Shown one piece after another: positions 35,742 through 44,336 of a stretch of 64,000 bases of DNA (its first letter is position 1; the number at the start of each line of letters is the position of its first letter). A model generated the notes under the pieces. It had not been told where the DNA came from and searched no databases. It saw only the letters and a program-made list of their open reading frames with translations. The DNA is taken from positions 8,416 to 72,415 of the forward strand of contig CATWDJ010000009.1 of the NCBI GenBank assembly GCA_958349535.1, read 5' to 3'. The DNA comes from Maccoyibacter sp900556645. Lineage in GTDB: Bacteria > Bacillota > Clostridia > Lachnospirales > Lachnospiraceae. The position numbers were made by a program, and so were the translations under genes.

Positions 35742-35845
35742 ATTTACATAATTCTTTTTTACATTTATGGGTTTGTCCCATTCTTCCCCGAAAAAGCAAC
35801 TTTTCGCTCGGTTACCATAATTGTCAGGTTATTTTTTACACGAAG

Positions 35846-35863
35846 TTATCCACATTATCCACA
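35846..35863 (+). promoter_or_regulatory. Tandem DnaA boxes, second pair
   Basis: Again two abutting TTATCCACA nonamers in the same orientation, about 70 bp upstream of the -10 element of the DnaD-like gene. The 315-bp gap thus holds four perfect boxes, a terminator and a promoter. Confidence 0.75.
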
Positions 35864-35929
35864 AAGTTGTAAACCCTTGATTTCCAAGGGTTTCAAGGGA
35901 ATTTGCCACTTCTCAATCTCAAAAAATTA

Positions 35930-35938
35930 TGCTATAAT
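35930..35938 (+). promoter_or_regulatory. Promoter of the DnaD-DnaC-like operon
   Basis: ATGCTATAAT gives an extended -10 (TATAAT at 35933-35938). No convincing -35; the tandem DnaA boxes lie upstream. Confidence 0.55.
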
Positions 35939-35995
35939 TCACAACATGTTATCTGATTGTACGAAGTACAGAAATTAGATGAAAGAGGGAGTTTT

Positions 35996-37042
35996 ATGTC
36001 ACACATTACACTACACACAGATAGTCCGGCTACGACTACCTGTGTTCCGAATGCTTTTATTGACGATTATATGATTTCTGCCAGCGGCGAGTACGTGAAA
36101 ATTTATCTGTATCTGCTGCGGTGTATCAACGGCAATAAGAACGAACTGTCCATTTCTAAAATGGCAGATAAATTTGAACATACGGAAAAGGATATCAAAC
36201 GTGCTCTGAAATATTGGGAGAAGATGAACCTTTTACGATTGGAATATAATGCGGAGGGAGAATTGGAAAGCATCTGTTTTCAGGATTCTTCCGAAAATGT
36301 CCCGGCAGAATCCGGCGATGACTCTGACACCTGTATTTCCGCCGCTCCTGCAGCACCTGCCACACCGAAGCGTCGGGAATACTCTTTAGATGAAATTTCA
36401 AATTTTAGCAAAAAAGAGGAGGTAAAGACCCTTTTCTTTGTGGCGGAGCGTTACATGCGGCATCTTTTGACCTCCAATGACTTTAACACGATTTTATATT
36501 GGTATGATACCCTTCAGTTTTCACCGGAACTGATTGAATATCTCATTGAATACTGTGTGGAAAACGGTCACGCCAATACCCGCTACATGGACAAGGTTGC
36601 TCTGAATTGGAAGGATTCCGGCATTCAGACCATTGAGCAGGCAAAGCAGGCATCCAGCTTACATAACCAAGCTTACTATGCAGTCATTAAGTCTCTGGGA
36701 ATCAACAACCGAAATCTGGTTCCTTTTGAGATGGCTTTCATAGAGAAATGGATGAAGGAATACGGTTTTTCTCTGGATATTATTACAGAGGCTTGTAAAC
36801 GTACCATCCAAGCCATCCATCAACCGAGCTTTGAATACACGGACACTATTTTAAACAGTTGGAAAAACAACAAAATCCGGCATCTGGAGGACATTGCGGA
36901 TTTGGATGCCGCTTATAAGAAAAACAAGAAGCATACCTCTGCTTCTTCCCCTAAGGTTTCCAACAACAAGTTTAATAATTTTTCACAACGAAACTATAAC
37001 TATGACCAGCTAGAACGGCAGCTGTTAAACCGTTCCATCTAG
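35996..37042 (+). CDS. DnaD-domain replication initiation protein
   Basis: A 348-residue primosome-type protein. A winged-helix-like N-terminus (about residues 15-85: FIDDYMISASGEYVKIYLYLLR), an acidic and Ala/Pro linker, then two DnaD/DnaB-type domains, each ending in the family YxxxIxxxW pattern: YMDKVALNW (about 205) and YTDTILNSW (about 292). Such proteins remodel DNA at origins and recruit the helicase loader, as DnaD and DnaB do in Bacillus. ATG at 35996 follows AGAGGGAG by 5 nt. The helicase-loader gene follows 15 bp downstream. Confidence 0.9.
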   Translation: MSHITLHTDSPATTTCVPNAFIDDYMISASGEYVKIYLYLLRCINGNKNELSISKMADKFEHTEKDIKRALKYWEKMNLLRLEYNAEGELESICFQDSSENVPAESGDDSDTCISAAPAAPATPKRREYSLDEISNFSKKEEVKTLFFVAERYMRHLLTSNDFNTILYWYDTLQFSPELIEYLIEYCVENGHANTRYMDKVALNWKDSGIQTIEQAKQASSLHNQAYYAVIKSLGINNRNLVPFEMAFIEKWMKEYGFSLDIITEACKRTIQAIHQPSFEYTDTILNSWKNNKIRHLEDIADLDAAYKKNKKHTSASSPKVSNNKFNNFSQRNYNYDQLERQLLNRSI

Positions 37043-37057
37043 TCCAAAGGAGATATC

Positions 37058-38038
37058 ATGGCTTTAACAAATGCTCAATACGATGAAATCATGCGGGATT
37101 ATGAAGCACGGCAGACTGCCAACCGCCATGTGCAGGAATTACATATCCAAGAGGTCTATGGCAAGGCACCACAGCTGAAAGAGTTGGATGACCGTATCGC
37201 CTCCACCTCTCTGGCAAGTGCAAAAAAGCTGCTTTCGGGAGACGATTCCGCTTTGACCGATTTAAAGAAACAGCTTCGTCTGCTTCAGGAAGAAAAGCAT
37301 ACCATTATCTCTTCTCTCGGTTATCCCGAGAATTATCTGGACATGCCTTATACCTGTCCTGACTGTCAGGATACCGGCTATATCGGCAGCCAACGCTGTC
37401 ACTGTTTCAAACAGGCAGCCATTGATTTGGTATACACTCAGTCAAATTTGAAAACAATATTGGAAAAGGAGAATTTTTCTACATTCTCCCTTTCCTATTA
37501 TTCTGATACGCAGATAAATCCGGCAACCAATCTCTCCGCCTTGGAGACTGCAAAGGACGCCCTGCGGGCAAGCCGGACCTTTATCGAATCCTTTGAAAAG
37601 GAATTTTCCAACCTTTTCTTTTATGGAGATACCGGTGTAGGAAAGACTTTTTTGTCCAACTGTATTGCAAAAGAACTTTTGGACCGGGGACACTCTGTTA
37701 TTTATTTTACGGCATTTGAATTATTTCATATTTTTGAAAAAACAGTCTTTGAAAGGGATGCCGAAGCAGCGGAGCCTTATCAGAACATCTTCGACTGCGA
37801 CCTTTTGATTATTGACGATTTAGGCACTGAGATGTCCAATTCCTTTACAACCTCTCAGTTATTCCTATGTCTGAACGAACGTATTTTAAGAAAAAAATCG
37901 ACCATAATATCCACAAACCTGAGTTTGAACCAGTTGGCTGAAATTTACTCAGAACGGACTTTTTCCCGTATTTCTTCAAACTATACGATGATTAAACTTT
38001 TCGGGGATGACATCCGCATTAAAAAGAAATTGCAATAA
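37058..38038 (+). CDS. DnaC/DnaI-family helicase loader ATPase
   Basis: A 326-residue AAA+ protein expected to load the replicative helicase. An N-terminal coiled region is followed by a zinc-like motif CPDCQDTG ... CHCFK (about residues 104-120), then Walker A GDTGVGKTFLSN (about 193), Walker B LLIIDDLGTE (about 248) and sensor residues in STNLSLNQL. The combination of zinc motif and AAA+ domain matches DnaI-type loaders. It is coupled to the DnaD-like gene, repeating the dnaB-dnaI pairing of Bacillus. AGGAGA precedes the ATG. Confidence 0.93.
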   Translation: MALTNAQYDEIMRDYEARQTANRHVQELHIQEVYGKAPQLKELDDRIASTSLASAKKLLSGDDSALTDLKKQLRLLQEEKHTIISSLGYPENYLDMPYTCPDCQDTGYIGSQRCHCFKQAAIDLVYTQSNLKTILEKENFSTFSLSYYSDTQINPATNLSALETAKDALRASRTFIESFEKEFSNLFFYGDTGVGKTFLSNCIAKELLDRGHSVIYFTAFELFHIFEKTVFERDAEAAEPYQNIFDCDLLIIDDLGTEMSNSFTTSQLFLCLNERILRKKSTIISTNLSLNQLAEIYSERTFSRISSNYTMIKLFGDDIRIKKKLQ

Positions 38039-38058
38039 CACTTTTTCTTTGCTATAAT
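38030..38058 (+). promoter_or_regulatory. prs promoter
   Basis: TTGCAA, 17-bp spacer, TATAAT with TGC before the -10. The -35 overlaps the last codons of the helicase-loader gene. Confidence 0.75.
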
Positions 38059-38127
38059 TCTACGTGGCTATTTGGCATTTTTTATATAACTTTATACATT
38101 AAGCGAATTTTATGGAGGAACTCAATC

Positions 38128-39306
38128 ATGGCAACTGATGAAAGAAATTTGGAAACGATTCCTGCCGGTGCTCTGGGACTTATCCCATTGGAAAGTTGTG
38201 CCGAGCTTGGCGAGAAAGTGAATCAGTATCTGGTAAAATGGAGGGAGACTAGACATAATGCACACAAGGATAACATTGCTTTTAAAGATTATCACCGTGC
38301 ATCTTATATTGTAAAGGCAAGCACTCCACGTTTTGGCTCCGGCGAAGCCAAAGGTACGATTTCCGAATCCGTACGAGGCTATGACATTTACATTATGGCT
38401 GACATTACCAATTACAGCCTGACCTATTCCGTTTGCGGACATGAGAACCATATGTCCCCGGATGACCATTATCAGGATATCAAACGTATCATTGCTGCCG
38501 TAGGCGGTAAAGCTCGCCGTATTACGGTTATCATGCCTTTCTTATATGAAAGCCGCCAGCACAAACGCAGCTCCAGAGAATCTTTGGACTGTGCCATTGC
38601 TTTACAGGAATTGACGGCTATGGGCGTAGACAATATTATTACCTTTGATGCTCACGACCCACGAGTACAGAATGCAATTCCGTTGAAGGGTTTTGAAACC
38701 GTTCAGCCTGCATATCAGTTTATTAAGGGTATCTGCAAACACGTAAAGGATTTACAGATTGATGCGGATCACATGATGGTAATCAGCCCTGACGAAGGCG
38801 GTACCAACCGTGCCGTATATCTTGCCAATGTTATGGGCTTGGATATGGGTATGTTCTACAAACGCCGTGATTACAGCAAGATTGTGGATGGTCGCAACCC
38901 AATTGTGGCTCACGAATTCCTTGGTTCTTCCGTGGAAGGTAAAGATGTCATCATTATCGACGACATGATTTCCTCCGGTGAAAGTATGATAGATGTTGCA
39001 ACCGAGTTAAAGAAACGAAAAGCAAACCGTATCTTTGCCGTTGCTACCTTCGGTCTGTTTACCAGCGGTCTTGAAAAATTTGACAAAGCGGTAGAGGATG
39101 GCATTATCTATCGTGTGGTAACCACAAACTTGACCTACCAGACACCGGAATTACTTTCCAGACCTTATTATATCAACTGTGATATGAGTAAGTACATCGC
39201 TTATCTGATAGATACCTTAAACCACGATACCACCATCAGCGATCTGTTAGATCCTTATGACCGTATCAATAATTTATTAACAAAATACAGAGCTGGCGAG
39301 TACTAA
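38128..39306 (+). CDS. prs: Ribose-phosphate pyrophosphokinase, divergent long form
   Basis: Makes PRPP for nucleotide, His and Trp synthesis. The 392-residue protein is about 75 residues longer than the usual 315-aa enzyme, mostly at the N-terminus. The first PRT-like domain holds MPFLYESRQHKR, the metal loop is FDAHDPRVQNA instead of the common DLHxxQIQGFF, and the PRPP loop reads IIIDDMISSGESM instead of DDxxDTGGT. Overall order and SPDEGGTNRAVYLAN support the family, and this long form is seen in Clostridia. GGAGGA lies 8 nt before the ATG. Confidence 0.88.
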   Translation: MATDERNLETIPAGALGLIPLESCAELGEKVNQYLVKWRETRHNAHKDNIAFKDYHRASYIVKASTPRFGSGEAKGTISESVRGYDIYIMADITNYSLTYSVCGHENHMSPDDHYQDIKRIIAAVGGKARRITVIMPFLYESRQHKRSSRESLDCAIALQELTAMGVDNIITFDAHDPRVQNAIPLKGFETVQPAYQFIKGICKHVKDLQIDADHMMVISPDEGGTNRAVYLANVMGLDMGMFYKRRDYSKIVDGRNPIVAHEFLGSSVEGKDVIIIDDMISSGESMIDVATELKKRKANRIFAVATFGLFTSGLEKFDKAVEDGIIYRVVTTNLTYQTPELLSRPYYINCDMSKYIAYLIDTLNHDTTISDLLDPYDRINNLLTKYRAGEY

Positions 39307-39307
39307 A

Positions 39308-39337
39308 AAAGAGCGGTTCATTTTTGAACCGCTCTTT
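39308..39337. terminator. Bidirectional terminator after prs
   Basis: AAAGAGCGGTTCA and TGAACCGCTCTTT form a perfect 13-bp stem with A and T runs on both sides, between convergent genes. Confidence 0.92.
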
Positions 39338-39355
39338 AAATATCTTAATTTTTTC

Positions 39356-39751
39356 TTAGAATAAATCTACTCTTCCGGCGAACTTGTCATTGATGACATA
39401 GTATGCTGCCTGCTCTTCCGGTTTTAAGTAAATCTTCAGGGATTTGATCGTACCTGCTTTGTGTCCTTCCGCTACGAAGGCAGCTTTTACTCTCTCTTCT
39501 ACGCTTTCAACAGATGACTGCTGTCCGTAAAACTCTACAAACACTTCGGTTGAAGACGCCTCTTTTTTGGTCGTGGTTTTTCTAGTCGTTTTCTTCTGAG
39601 CTGTCTTTTTTGCTGCTGTTTTTACCGTCGCTTTTACTGTTTCTTTTACTTCTGCTGCTTTCTCTACAACTTTCTCTTCTTCAGCTTTTACTGCAACCTT
39701 TACTTCTGCCGGTTTTACCTCTTTTACTTCTGCAACTTTTTTTTCAGCCAT
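39356..39751 (-). CDS. DUF6465-type protein with Lys/Ala-rich N-terminus
   Basis: A 131-residue protein. The first 70 residues are a low-complexity mix of Ala, Lys, Val, Glu and Thr (AAKKTAQKKTTRKTTTKK), resembling histone H1-like or phasin-like tails. The last 60 residues form a folded domain (VFVEFYGQQSSVESVEERVKAAF ... IKSLKIYLKPEEQAAYYVIN) that I recognise as the DUF6465 pattern common in Lachnospiraceae. Function unknown; the basic tail suggests nucleic-acid or polymer contact, which is inference. It lies 11 bp after the HPr-like gene in the same operon. Confidence 0.8.
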   Translation of the reverse strand: MAEKKVAEVKEVKPAEVKVAVKAEEEKVVEKAAEVKETVKATVKTAAKKTAQKKTTRKTTTKKEASSTEVFVEFYGQQSSVESVEERVKAAFVAEGHKAGTIKSLKIYLKPEEQAAYYVINDKFAGRVDLF

Positions 39752-39762
39752 TCTTCTTCCTC

Positions 39763-40017
39763 CTACTCACAAACTAAAAACTTTTCCATTGCACTAAGAG
39801 CTTCATCTTCATCCGAACCTTCGGCTAAGATATTTACCTTCATGCCATTGGATGGATTAAATGCCATGATTCCCATGATACTTTTTGCATTGATTTTGCA
39901 GTTATTGCTTTCTAATATAATCTCACTGTCAAACCGGCATGCTACCTGTACCAGTTCAGCGATTGGATTATCATGTTCTTTTTCCACGTCGGAAACAACA
40001 ATCTCCTTTTGACTCAT
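39763..40017 (-). CDS. HPr-like phosphocarrier domain protein with altered active site
   Basis: An 84-residue HPr fold protein. The numbering matches HPr exactly: His15 is kept, but the following Arg17 that activates it is Asn (EHDNP instead of LHARP). Ser46 with the SIMG motif recognised by HPr kinase is intact. It may be a regulatory paralogue comparable to Crh, which has lost His15 instead; this comparison is inference. Normal PTS phosphotransfer would be weakened without Arg17. A consensus promoter precedes it and the DUF6465 gene follows. Confidence 0.85.
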   Translation of the reverse strand: MSQKEIVVSDVEKEHDNPIAELVQVACRFDSEIILESNNCKINAKSIMGIMAFNPSNGMKVNILAEGSDEDEALSAMEKFLVCE

Positions 40018-40089
40018 AATCCCACTTCCTTTATTATTTCCACTTTACTATCTTAACATCACACAGGCTTAACGCCTGTACATTTATGT

Positions 40090-40118
40090 AATATAGCTCA
40101 TTCGGAAGGCTTTTGCAA
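40090..40118 (-). promoter_or_regulatory. Promoter of the HPr-like/DUF6465 operon
   Basis: TTGCAA (40118-40113), 17-bp spacer, TATATT (40095-40090), about 70 bp before the HPr-like start. Confidence 0.65.
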
Positions 40119-40223
40119 GACATTTTCTGTATTTCCGTCATTTTCCAACAAGGATTTACACAAATCACCGAATTTTTATGCACTTTTTCGCATACATATA
40201 TTCGTTTTTGCAATATTTGGAAA

Positions 40224-41648
40224 TTATTTTGCTGCTTTTTCTGCTTCAAGTATTTTCTGGAAGTCTTTTACGTCCTTTGCAATCTCGCCACTCAATGCCA
40301 ACAGACAAATTAAGTTCGGTATTGCCATCAAAGCATTTGCGATATCCGAAAAGCTCCACACAATTTCTAAAGTGGTTGTTGCTCCAACATATGCAATTAA
40401 AGAGAAAATTATACGATAAATCATATTGTATTTCGGTGTCTTTAATATGTACTCAAAAGCTTTCTCTCCGTGATACTCCCATCCCAAAATAGTGGAAAAT
40501 GCAAAGAGTACAATTCCAATAGTAACCAAAATACCTCCTGCTTCTCCCAATACGGATTTAAAAGCTAAAATCGTAAGACTGGCACCGGTCACAAATCCCT
40601 CCGGGTTAGACGCCGTTACAAAGGACGGATCTGTGGTTCCCAACACTCCGCTGCTGGCAATACATAATCCTGTAATGGTACAGACCACGATGGTATCCCA
40701 GAAGGTTCCTGTCATATTGATATAACCCTGACGCACCGGATGGTCCGTCGTAGCCGCTGCTGCTGTAATTGCTGCAGAACCCATACCTGCCTCGTTAGAG
40801 AATACACCTCGTGCCACACCATAATGCATTGCATTCATCATAGATGCTGTAATGGTTCCGCAAAGTCCGCCGCCTACTGCCTCTGTGCTAAATGCCATTT
40901 TAAATATCATGGCAACTCCTGCAGGAAGATTCTGAATATTACCAATGATAACGATGATACCTGCAATAATATAGAAAATTGCCATAAACGGAACTACGAT
41001 GGAGGATACTTTGGAAATCTTTTTGATTCCTCCTACAATAATCAGTAACGCCAATACGGTAATAATAATACCTGTAATTACAGGAGACACATGGAAGGTA
41101 CTCTTTACCGATTCGGAAATGGAATTTGCCTGTGTCAGGTTTCCGATTCCAAAGGATGCTATTACTGCAAAAAATGCAAATAGCCACCCCAGAGTAGCTC
41201 CTACTTTTTTATTCTTAAATGCCTTTTTCATGGTGTACATCGGTCCACCGGACATCTCACCACTTTCGTTGACCTCACGATATTTGATTGCCAGCATACA
41301 TTCGCTGAACTTTGAAGTCAATCCAAATGCTGCTGATATCCACATCCATACCAATGCTCCCGGTCCGCCGGCTACCATGGCCGTTGCCACACCTACGATA
41401 TTTCCTGTTCCTATGGTTGCTGCAAGTGCTGTGGTTAGTGCAGAGAATGGCGATACATCTCCCTCTCCTCTGTCCTTGCTTCTAGCTTCCTTGCTGAGGG
41501 TACTCTTAATAGCATACCCCAGATTCCTCCATGTCCGAAATCCCAGCCGGAAGGTCAAAAAGATTCCCGTTCCCACCAGTAGAACCAGCATTACCGGTCC
41601 CCAGACGAAGTCATCTACTTTTGTCAAAATTTCTGATAACATTTCCAT
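40224..41648 (-). CDS. AgcS-family sodium:amino acid (alanine/glycine) symporter
   Basis: A 474-residue inner-membrane transporter that couples sodium entry to uptake of alanine or glycine. About ten to eleven hydrophobic segments are visible. Family motifs are present: SPFSALTTALAATIGTGNIVGVATA (about residues 66-90), GGPGALVWMW, SGGPMYTM and FSNEAGMGSAAI (about 280). Substrate choice between alanine, glycine and glutamine cannot be read from this. The gene is preceded by a promoter that runs directly into a terminator, suggesting control by antitermination. Confidence 0.93.
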   Translation of the reverse strand: MEMLSEILTKVDDFVWGPVMLVLLVGTGIFLTFRLGFRTWRNLGYAIKSTLSKEARSKDRGEGDVSPFSALTTALAATIGTGNIVGVATAMVAGGPGALVWMWISAAFGLTSKFSECMLAIKYREVNESGEMSGGPMYTMKKAFKNKKVGATLGWLFAFFAVIASFGIGNLTQANSISESVKSTFHVSPVITGIIITVLALLIIVGGIKKISKVSSIVVPFMAIFYIIAGIIVIIGNIQNLPAGVAMIFKMAFSTEAVGGGLCGTITASMMNAMHYGVARGVFSNEAGMGSAAITAAAATTDHPVRQGYINMTGTFWDTIVVCTITGLCIASSGVLGTTDPSFVTASNPEGFVTGASLTILAFKSVLGEAGGILVTIGIVLFAFSTILGWEYHGEKAFEYILKTPKYNMIYRIIFSLIAYVGATTTLEIVWSFSDIANALMAIPNLICLLALSGEIAKDVKDFQKILEAEKAAK

Positions 41649-41681
41649 ACTTTTTCCACCCTTCTAATCTCCTTCTATTTT

Positions 41682-41714
41682 AAAAAACGAGACTCCCCTT
41701 TCGGGGTGTCTCGT
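41682..41714 (-). terminator. Strong terminator in the leader of the AgcS gene
   Basis: ACGAGAC, one A-A mismatch and CCCC pair with GGGG and GTCTCGT around a GAAA tetraloop, followed by six T. It could end the upstream 826-aa gene, but it also lies downstream of the AgcS promoter and upstream of its start. Confidence 0.85.
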
Positions 41715-41730
41715 CTTTGAAAACAACTAA

Positions 41731-41758
41731 ATTATACCATATTTTACCGGTCTGTCAA
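41731..41758 (-). promoter_or_regulatory. AgcS promoter upstream of the terminator
   Basis: TTGACA (41758-41753), 16-bp spacer, TATAAT (41736-41731) preceded by TGG. Start expected near 41724, about 10 nt before the terminator stem. Confidence 0.8.
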
Positions 41759-41761
41759 TCT

Positions 41762-44242
41762 TTATTCCTCTTCCTTCACATAACTGTAAAAGATATTGCC
41801 GCCTGCCTCGAATGCGGCATTAGCACTCTCTGTTGACATTTTCTCTACGCTTCCTGTTTCCGGATGGCAGATTAAAATCCCTGTACTGTCATATCCCACA
41901 ATCAATGCTGCGGTATTTCCATCCAGTATACCCAGCACCGGATTTCCCACGCTCACATAATACAACATCTCCTCTGCACTGCATCCGGTTAAATTTAAAA
42001 CAATACTATTTTTTAGCGTATTGGATAAAATATTTTCCACACTTTGTCCCTCTTCCAGAAGCTGCTCCGTATTCAAGTTCTCTCCTTCCTTTGCCAGCAT
42101 CAGATTCAGACATTGAGCAACAGAGCTTCCACCTGCTGCGGTGGTTCCATTTCCCAGCACATTGCTTTGAGCGGTCTTTTTGGAACGTCTCCAGATATAA
42201 TTCTGTTTTCCGTCCACAACTACTCCCATTTTTCCATTTGCCGCCTGAACCACTTCTGCCGGATTGTATCCCCCTGCCACTACTCTTCCTGCAGCATAAG
42301 CATAATATTGGTTTTTATCCTGGAACTCTATCCGCACTTCCTTTGGTTTCTTTTCTACTACCTGTTCCGGCGTCAAAAGCTTCACTACCGTTTCTTTTTT
42401 ACTCTCCTGTGGAAATTCCAACTGAATCAACGTCTGCTTCTTTTCGTCGGAAGTGGTGTGTACCAGCACTTGTGTATTTTCCTTCTCTTCGCTGTTCATA
42501 ATGGTGTCAGACTCCGCTTCTATATAGCTGCCATTCTGATAAACAAGGCGGTCCAGATAGATGGTGTTTCCCTCGATACGAACTCCCGAAATATAGCTTC
42601 CGCCTTTTTCATAGCTTTTTAGCACCTTATGGTCTTCTTCCGAGGAAATAATCTGAACCTTATGCATAGGCATTTCTTCTCCGGTGGAAATTCCATAGAT
42701 AAGGTCTTCCCCCATAAATCCAAGAGGTTTTAAACATTCCCCATTTTCCGGTTTTATCTTATAAACAGAACCGTTCTCCAAATCTTCTAAATGCAACATG
42801 TCTTTTTCTTTATAAACGAAGTATCTTCCACTATCCGATACCCCATAGGTTCCCTCTTCCAAATTCTTTTTGAGAGTGGAAACCTCCATACTATCCATCT
42901 GGATTTTGTACAGGTCTTTTCCTGCTAAAATAAAGAATTCCTTCTGATTGTTCCGGTAAGCCATTCCTCCCAAATCTTCTTTCATGACCTGATAGGATGT
43001 TTCCACCGGCAAAAACAATTCTTCTTCTGTGGTATTGGCTACTGAATCATAACGACAGACGCTGATTCCCACTTTGCCCTCATGTACGCCCCGGTTCATA
43101 TATCCATATACCAGAAAATCTACGCTTCCCTCTTCGTCCACATCCACAATACGAATATCGTGCTGGTTGTAATTCTCACGTTTTTCTATCTCATCTTTTC
43201 CACGAAAACTGAAAATTTTAGCAATCTGGCCTGTGTTCTGGTTATATCCCCACAGCTCTCCTTCCTGCACAAATGCCACTGCCGTTCCGCTCTCATTGGA
43301 GACATAATTGACATTTCTTCCGCAGATGCCCAGTTGCAGATACTTGTCATTCACCGCACTTTTTTCTCCCCGGAAAATCTGATTCATTTTTCTCTCATAA
43401 TCCAAAAGATAAACTCTGTTTGCGGTATGACGCACCCTATAATATTCTTCCACATTATAATATTCCGTCTGGTCTTCGCTTCCCTTTGTGGTAACTACAT
43501 AATTCAGCGTAATTACATTGGCAGAGCTGCTGATTTCTTTAATGGAAGGAATCGGCGTTGCCAACTGCTCATAGTCCAATTTTCCCCATGTCAGCTGACT
43601 TAAAGAGGAATGGATGGTCACATCACTTAGAGTATTATTGTCTGCGGTGGAATCCGGCTCCAAGTAGGTTGCCAGAGTTCCTCCGGTTTCTTTGTTCATG
43701 GATTTATTATGAAAATCCATAACAAATTCCAGACTTTCATCCACATAGGAATCCACCGGTTGCATCAACCGGGTATAATAATAAATTTCTTTGCTACCCT
43801 GCTCTAATTTTAAAACAAAAAGGTATTCTTTTCCCTCTTCGATAATATTCTGTACCTTGATGTCTGCAGAAATCACTCCGTCTTTCTGGGTATAATCCGT
43901 CCACTCCTTCTCCGCTATCAGCCGCTCTCCGTCCATACTTCTGATTTCATAGGAGATTCCGTCCACTTTATCATCAAAGGTCTGTATTTTTATCGGAAGT
44001 ATCCTCTTCTGATTCAGCGGTGTGATGGTGTCCCGCATGGTAGATGCCTCCATTTTGGTGGTGTAACCATACAGTTCATTTATCGGAATATCTTCTTTAT
44101 ATAAAGTCACAACCGGCAGGGATACCTCTCCCATATTTGTCATTAAATCTTTATTGGTACGCCCGGTCATCAGGCTTACCACTAATATGGTCACCAAAAC
44201 AGCCCCCACAAGAGCCACTATCTTAATTGTTCCTTTTTTCAC
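41762..44242 (-). CDS. Large membrane-anchored protein with degenerate C39-like end
   Basis: A 826-residue protein with no family I can name with certainty. A short basic start and one membrane segment (about residues 7-26) place the rest outside the cell. Residues about 100-280 are beta-rich, and 290-620 look like a beta-propeller (repeats such as GICGRNVNYVSNESGTAVAFVQEGELWGY and VSDSGRYFVYKEKDMLHLED). The last 130 residues resemble a C39-like cysteine peptidase: SVAQCLNLML and GNPVLGILDG, but the usual HAV before GYD is AAL, so the catalytic His is lost. GTG at 44242 follows GGAGG by 8 nt and replaces an upstream TTG inside the preceding terminator. Confidence 0.8.
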   Translation of the reverse strand: MKKGTIKIVALVGAVLVTILVVSLMTGRTNKDLMTNMGEVSLPVVTLYKEDIPINELYGYTTKMEASTMRDTITPLNQKRILPIKIQTFDDKVDGISYEIRSMDGERLIAEKEWTDYTQKDGVISADIKVQNIIEEGKEYLFVLKLEQGSKEIYYYTRLMQPVDSYVDESLEFVMDFHNKSMNKETGGTLATYLEPDSTADNNTLSDVTIHSSLSQLTWGKLDYEQLATPIPSIKEISSSANVITLNYVVTTKGSEDQTEYYNVEEYYRVRHTANRVYLLDYERKMNQIFRGEKSAVNDKYLQLGICGRNVNYVSNESGTAVAFVQEGELWGYNQNTGQIAKIFSFRGKDEIEKRENYNQHDIRIVDVDEEGSVDFLVYGYMNRGVHEGKVGISVCRYDSVANTTEEELFLPVETSYQVMKEDLGGMAYRNNQKEFFILAGKDLYKIQMDSMEVSTLKKNLEEGTYGVSDSGRYFVYKEKDMLHLEDLENGSVYKIKPENGECLKPLGFMGEDLIYGISTGEEMPMHKVQIISSEEDHKVLKSYEKGGSYISGVRIEGNTIYLDRLVYQNGSYIEAESDTIMNSEEKENTQVLVHTTSDEKKQTLIQLEFPQESKKETVVKLLTPEQVVEKKPKEVRIEFQDKNQYYAYAAGRVVAGGYNPAEVVQAANGKMGVVVDGKQNYIWRRSKKTAQSNVLGNGTTAAGGSSVAQCLNLMLAKEGENLNTEQLLEEGQSVENILSNTLKNSIVLNLTGCSAEEMLYYVSVGNPVLGILDGNTAALIVGYDSTGILICHPETGSVEKMSTESANAAFEAGGNIFYSYVKEEE

Positions 44243-44261
44243 CTGCCTGTCCTCCTTTTTC

Positions 44262-44292
44262 AAAAATAGGCGGTGCCCTCCGGCACCGCTGA
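44262..44292 (-). terminator. Terminator after the 157-aa gene
   Basis: GCGGTGCC and GGCACCGC form a perfect 8-bp GC-rich stem around GGAG, followed by a T-rich tract. Confidence 0.85.
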
Positions 44293-44336
44293 CCTATTCA
44301 TTGTATCTAGTTTTTTCTAAAAACTCAACTACTATT

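Noticed and set aside
35681..35863. Chromosomal origin (oriC) because of four DnaA boxes
   Set aside because: No dnaA, dnaN, rnpA or rpmH nearby and no clear unwinding element; a regulatory or titration cluster is more likely.
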